From contig JBMSAU010000122.1 of NCBI GenBank assembly GCA_049414625.1, positions 70,150-134,149 on the forward strand: a stretch of 64,000 nucleotides of DNA. Reading direction: 5' to 3'. A program made the position numbers and the translations under genes. Positions 61,002-64,000 of this stretch are shown here, in pieces. Under the pieces are notes generated by a model. It saw only the letters and a program-made list of their open reading frames with translations. It was not told where the DNA came from and did not search any database. This stretch comes from WYEG01 sp049414625. Lineage in GTDB: Bacteria > Desulfobacterota > Thermodesulfobacteria > Thermodesulfobacteriales > Thermodesulfobacteriaceae. Numbering within the stretch: the stretch's first letter is position 1; each line of letters begins with the position of its first letter.

Positions 61002-61700
61002 ATGGTTCTTATAAAAATCTGTGGAATTACAAACCTTGACGACCTTTTTTTAGTTGACAAGTTTAGCCCAGATTTCGTTGGTTTTGTAATGTATCCTCCC
61101 TCTCCCCGGTATGCAGGGGAAAGACTTTCAGAGCTTCTTTCTACTCCAACTAAGGCTAAAAAGGTTGTAGTTTTTGTCAACCCAACCTACGAGGAGGTAA
61201 GAGAAGCCCTTAACCTTGGTGCTGATTTTGTTCAACTTCATGGAAATGAAGACCTAAGCCTTGCAAAAAAGATAGGTATGGAGAGGGTGATTAAAGCTTT
61301 TCGTGTGAAAGATGATTTTAGGTTAAAAGAGTTAAAACCCTTTATCCAAGCCTTTGCCCTTCTTCTTGATGCCTACGATGAGAAAGCTTTTGGAGGAACA
61401 GGAAAAACCTTTAACTGGGAGATAGCCAAAGAGGCTGTAAAGATGGGATATCGTATTTTCTTAGCTGGGGGTCTTAACCCTGAAAATGTTGCCGTAGCGA
61501 TAAAAGAGGTCAACCCCTTTGGGGTGGACCTTGCTTCAGGCTTAGAGCTTTATCCTGGGAAAAAGGACCCGCAGAAGGTTGAGAAGCTCTTTGCAGTGGT
61601 AAAGGGGATGAACCATCCCTTTAGTCTCTTAAGCTCAGCCTATGCCAAACCTGCTTCCACCACTGCAGGAGCTACCTCCTCCAAAACCAAATCCCGATGA
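61002..61700 (+). CDS. trpF: Phosphoribosylanthranilate isomerase with antisense-derived tail
   Basis: 232 residues against about 205 in the family. TIM-barrel motifs KICGITN, VFVNPT, QLHGNED, LLDAYDEKAFGGTGKTF and LAGGLNPENV are intact. Conserved sequence ends near FAVVKGM; the last 25-28 residues (Ser/Thr/Ala-rich) are the complement of the FmdB gene's Gly/Ser tail. Other trp genes are absent. Confidence 0.95.
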   Translation: MVLIKICGITNLDDLFLVDKFSPDFVGFVMYPPSPRYAGERLSELLSTPTKAKKVVVFVNPTYEEVREALNLGADFVQLHGNEDLSLAKKIGMERVIKAFRVKDDFRLKELKPFIQAFALLLDAYDEKAFGGTGKTFNWEIAKEAVKMGYRIFLAGGLNPENVAVAIKEVNPFGVDLASGLELYPGKKDPQKVEKLFAVVKGMNHPFSLLSSAYAKPASTTAGATSSKTKSR

Positions 61701-61856
61701 TCCAAAGATCCCAGAAAAGGCTGAAATAATCTTCTCTACATCCTTAGACCCGCAATAGGGGCATTTAACCTCCCTTTCATCTTCCTTGGTAAAGCAAAGC
61801 TTCTCAAAAACCCTTCCACAATCGTAGCATTTGAATTCATAAATAGGCATAATCAA
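61635..61856 (-). CDS. FmdB-type zinc ribbon protein
   Basis: 73 residues. MPIYEFKCYDCG at the start, CPYCGS in the middle, then the typical Gly/Ser-rich tail with one Cys. Zinc ribbon in two CxxC pairs. Preceded by GGGGGG ribosome site. 66 bp overlap trpF tail to tail. Confidence 0.85.
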   Translation of the reverse strand: MIMPIYEFKCYDCGRVFEKLCFTKEDEREVKCPYCGSKDVEKIISAFSGIFGSSGFGFGGGSSCSGGSRFGIG

Positions 61857-61991
61857 CCCCCCTCCATTGATAAATTTTTTACTAATTTGGTAAAAAATTA
61901 AGCCTTTTTTTTTATTTGGTCAAGGGGGTAGATGTAGTTTGTTGAGATTAGCCTCCTATACCGATGCCTTCGCGAGGGCTTTAATTTTCTC

Positions 61992-62020
61992 TTGACTTTT
62001 TTTATTATTAAACCCATAAT
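61992..62020 (+). promoter_or_regulatory. Predicted sigma70 promoter for the PilY1-like gene
   Basis: TTGACT 61992-61997, 17 bp, CATAAT 62015-62020. Start of transcription would fall near 62027, leaving ATG 62030 leaderless but giving ATG 62051 a 24-nt leader with AGGG 5 nt ahead. Confidence 0.55.
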
Positions 62021-62050
62021 AAATATAAGATGAGTAAATCTAGGGCTTTT

Positions 62051-64000
62051 ATGGCGACCATAAGGTTATACAAAAAGATAATCCTTTTCCTTGTTTACTT
62101 TATCCTTGCCCTAATCTTGCGGGAAAATCCAAGGGAAATCTTGGCAACCTCTGACATGACTGATTATTGTTATAGTCCGCCTACCATCACAACTTCTGTT
62201 CCTCCCAATGTAATGATTATGCTTTCCATAGAAACAACTATGCAAGGCACCGCCCACCCTCCTATAACCTGCGATGGCGACCCAAGAACATCTTATAGCT
62301 GCACCTTCAGAACAGATTGTTCATACGTTGTTAGTTGGAGAAGAGTAGATAACTGCTACGACAACACTAAAACTTACTATGGATACTTTGACCCTAGTAA
62401 ATGTTATGCCTATGTAGACAGTGGGACAGATGGACGATTTGAACCAGTAGGACCAGCAACAAACCGTCAATGTTCAGGTAGCTGGAGTGGTAATTTTCTT
62501 AACTGGGCAACCACCACGGCAGTTGATGCTGTCAGAAAGGCAATGACAGGCGGGAATAGGATTGTAGATTTACCTGGCAATACCATACTTTTAGGGGCAA
62601 GACAAACTCCGTCTGGAAACTGGTGGTTTCCCATAAAGAGGATTGATAACGCCAATCGCTATACACCTTATACTGGAAGGATATATCTTATTAGATACGC
62701 TAACGGTTTTGTGGTTTGCAGGGATACAGATAATGATGGTTTGCCAGATTGTGGAGTAGGTGAATCAGGAAGTGGAGAAAATCTCTTTCCCACAGTCTCA
62801 AATAAGAGGTGTAGCAACGATATTTTTAAAGCTTGTAATACAGATTCAGATTGTGGAAGCGATGCAACATGCCAAACCGTTGGTGGTGCTCTTGCTTCCT
62901 TCAATCTAAAAATTAAAGTATGCGATCCATCCAAAGGTTTAGAACCTAACTGTAATCCTTCTAACAACAAACCAGAGGGAATAATCCAAAAATACGCAGA
63001 CAAAATGAGATTTGGGCTGATATCTTATGCATTATCTGGAAACCCAGACCCGAGAAGGGATGGTGGAGTAATTAGGGCTAACATGAAGTGGATTTCTCCT
63101 AAAATCCCTTACGGGATGAAGTATCACGATGCAAGCGGAAACTTAGTAGTTTGCAATAATGCAGGCGGTTGCCCAAACCCAGAGGCTGAAATCAACCCAG
63201 ACGGCACCTTTATAACCAATCCTGATAACATACCAGGAGCAAGGTATAGCGGTGTAATTAACTATATAAACAAATTCGGATACTATGATGGATACAAGAC
63301 CTACGATCCAATAAGTGAAATGTATTATGAAATCATTCGCTATTTTAAAAAGCTGGGACCTTCTACGGACAATTATTGCACTGGACTGCCAACCATAGAT
63401 GACGGTGCGCCGGTTTATTGTAATTATTCACCGTGGTCTCGCACAAACGGGCTTGGATGGAGAGACCCTTATATATATCCTTGTCAAAAGAGCTTTGTGG
63501 TTGCCATAAACGACGCCAACCCTTGGCTTGATAAAAGAATCCCGGGAACCGCTAAAACTTCCGACACTCCATGCATAACATGTGTTGGTGATTTTGGAGT
63601 CCCCACAAACGCTGATCCGGACATAGATGTTAGCGGCTGGACAGACCGTGTTGGAAGAGAGGAAGGTTTAACTCCGGGTTTTTTATGTGTAGGCTGTGTG
63701 CTTGGTGGAATTTGCGACTGGAACCCTACGCCAAAATATGTTACCCAACTTTCCAGAGCCTTTGGAACCTGTGGATGGACACCTAAGGAAAACTCTTATT
63801 ACATTGCTGGACTAGCTTATTACGCCCATCAAACTGACCTTAGACGTGATGACTCGCCTAATGGCTTGCCAGGTAAACAAACATTAAAAACATACATGAT
63901 CGATACCCAAGAGCCAAACCAATACATGCTTGTTGGAAGGGCTAACATGCTTTACCTTGCGGCAAAGTTTGGAAACTTTGACGATGCAAACGGAAACGGA
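62051..64000 (+). CDS. pilY1: PilY1-like type IV pilus tip/assembly protein (C-terminus outside window)
   Basis: 650 codons seen. Basic N-terminus and one hydrophobic helix (ILFLVYFILALIL) act as signal peptide. VPPNVMIML opens the von Willebrand A-like region, but the metal-site pattern DxSGSM reads SIETTM, so MIDAS is lost. SGNFLNWATTTAVDAVRKAMTGG-type and YYIAGLAYYAHQTDLR are PilY1 marks. Many Cys pairs (for example CVGCVLGGIC) suggest disulfides in the exported protein. An ATG at 62030 is in frame, but 62051 fits the promoter and AGGG better. The C-terminal beta-propeller is beyond the edge. Works with PilT at the far end. Confidence 0.85.
   Translation, partial: MATIRLYKKIILFLVYFILALILRENPREILATSDMTDYCYSPPTITTSVPPNVMIMLSIETTMQGTAHPPITCDGDPRTSYSCTFRTDCSYVVSWRRVDNCYDNTKTYYGYFDPSKCYAYVDSGTDGRFEPVGPATNRQCSGSWSGNFLNWATTTAVDAVRKAMTGGNRIVDLPGNTILLGARQTPSGNWWFPIKRIDNANRYTPYTGRIYLIRYANGFVVCRDTDNDGLPDCGVGESGSGENLFPTVSNKRCSNDIFKACNTDSDCGSDATCQTVGGALASFNLKIKVCDPSKGLEPNCNPSNNKPEGIIQKYADKMRFGLISYALSGNPDPRRDGGVIRANMKWISPKIPYGMKYHDASGNLVVCNNAGGCPNPEAEINPDGTFITNPDNIPGARYSGVINYINKFGYYDGYKTYDPISEMYYEIIRYFKKLGPSTDNYCTGLPTIDDGAPVYCNYSPWSRTNGLGWRDPYIYPCQKSFVVAINDANPWLDKRIPGTAKTSDTPCITCVGDFGVPTNADPDIDVSGWTDRVGREEGLTPGFLCVGCVLGGICDWNPTPKYVTQLSRAFGTCGWTPKENSYYIAGLAYYAHQTDLRRDDSPNGLPGKQTLKTYMIDTQEPNQYMLVGRANMLYLAAKFGNFDDANGNG

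Noticed and set aside
62668..63003. Minus-strand 111-codon frame
   Set aside because: Antisense to the PilY1-like gene, whose family marks are clear on the plus strand.

Overview
The window reads as chromosomal DNA of a thermophilic, Gram-negative, anaerobic bacterium, most likely a sulfur-metabolising member of the Thermodesulfobacteria/Desulfobacterota. The evidence is indirect. LpxK and undecaprenyl-PP phosphatase indicate a Gram-negative envelope. AhbC indicates the siroheme-dependent haem route, and MqnB and MqnD indicate futalosine-type menaquinone synthesis. An archaeal-type PEP carboxylase, a YcaO/NIL-ferredoxin pair, an iron-sulfur flavoprotein and a DUF2148 Fe-S protein fit a strict anaerobe. 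Species-level identity cannot be set from sequence alone.

Layout. 1-9.1 kb is one long minus-strand run, pilT, a second PilT-like ATPase, an orphan gene, galU, priA, a ClpX-like AAA+ ATPase, a degenerate receiver and ahbC, largely with 4-16 bp overlaps. 9.3-14 kb (plus) holds corA, uppP, the YcaO-TPR/NIL-ferredoxin pair and nth; nadB converges on nth. 15.6-16.4 kb is gene debris (hairpin, two protein remnants, short repeats) beside a hendecad coiled-coil membrane protein. A long palindrome carrying two outward-facing promoter boxes separates that gene from mfd. 20-25.5 kb (minus) holds a PilZ-like protein, uvrD, tRNA-Arg, rpsO, lpxK and a flippase-like membrane protein.

25.7-30.4 kb (plus) holds DUF1015, a Cys-rich protein, a sugar epimerase, a class II aldolase and hemL. 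On the minus strand follow ilvC, an MFS transporter fused to four CBS motifs, and engB. 34.6-41.7 kb (minus) is a housekeeping run: FmdB-like, DUF1844, ispE, prs, rplY, pth, psiE, guaA, a polyprenol-kinase-like protein and a frameshifted beta-carbonic anhydrase. 41.7-44.2 kb (plus) holds a divergent ruvB, panB and thiE. 45.4-53 kb (plus) holds phoH, a molybdopterin-binding protein, yggT, DUF167, a HAD phosphatase, an RNA m5C methylase, a UPF0173 hydrolase, mobB, a HIT protein and archaeal-type PEP carboxylase; aroC converges. 54.2-55.4 kb is a cluster of insertion-element ends around one intact IS. The rest holds gpsA, a DsrE-like protein, a tolQ-mqnD-mqnB operon, ribE, a DUF2148 protein, trpF and the N-terminal two thirds or less of a PilY1-like pilus protein running off the right edge.

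Four tRNA genes are present (Arg-CCU, Ala-GGC, Val-UAC, Leu-CAA), all on the minus strand. Genes are tightly packed, and five of seven convergent gene pairs overlap at their 3' ends. No CRISPR array, prophage or rRNA was seen. The best candidates for undescribed biology are the YcaO-TPR/NIL-ferredoxin pair, the ClpX-like ATPase with its non-phosphorylatable receiver, the MFS-CBS fusion and the palindromic divergent promoter.
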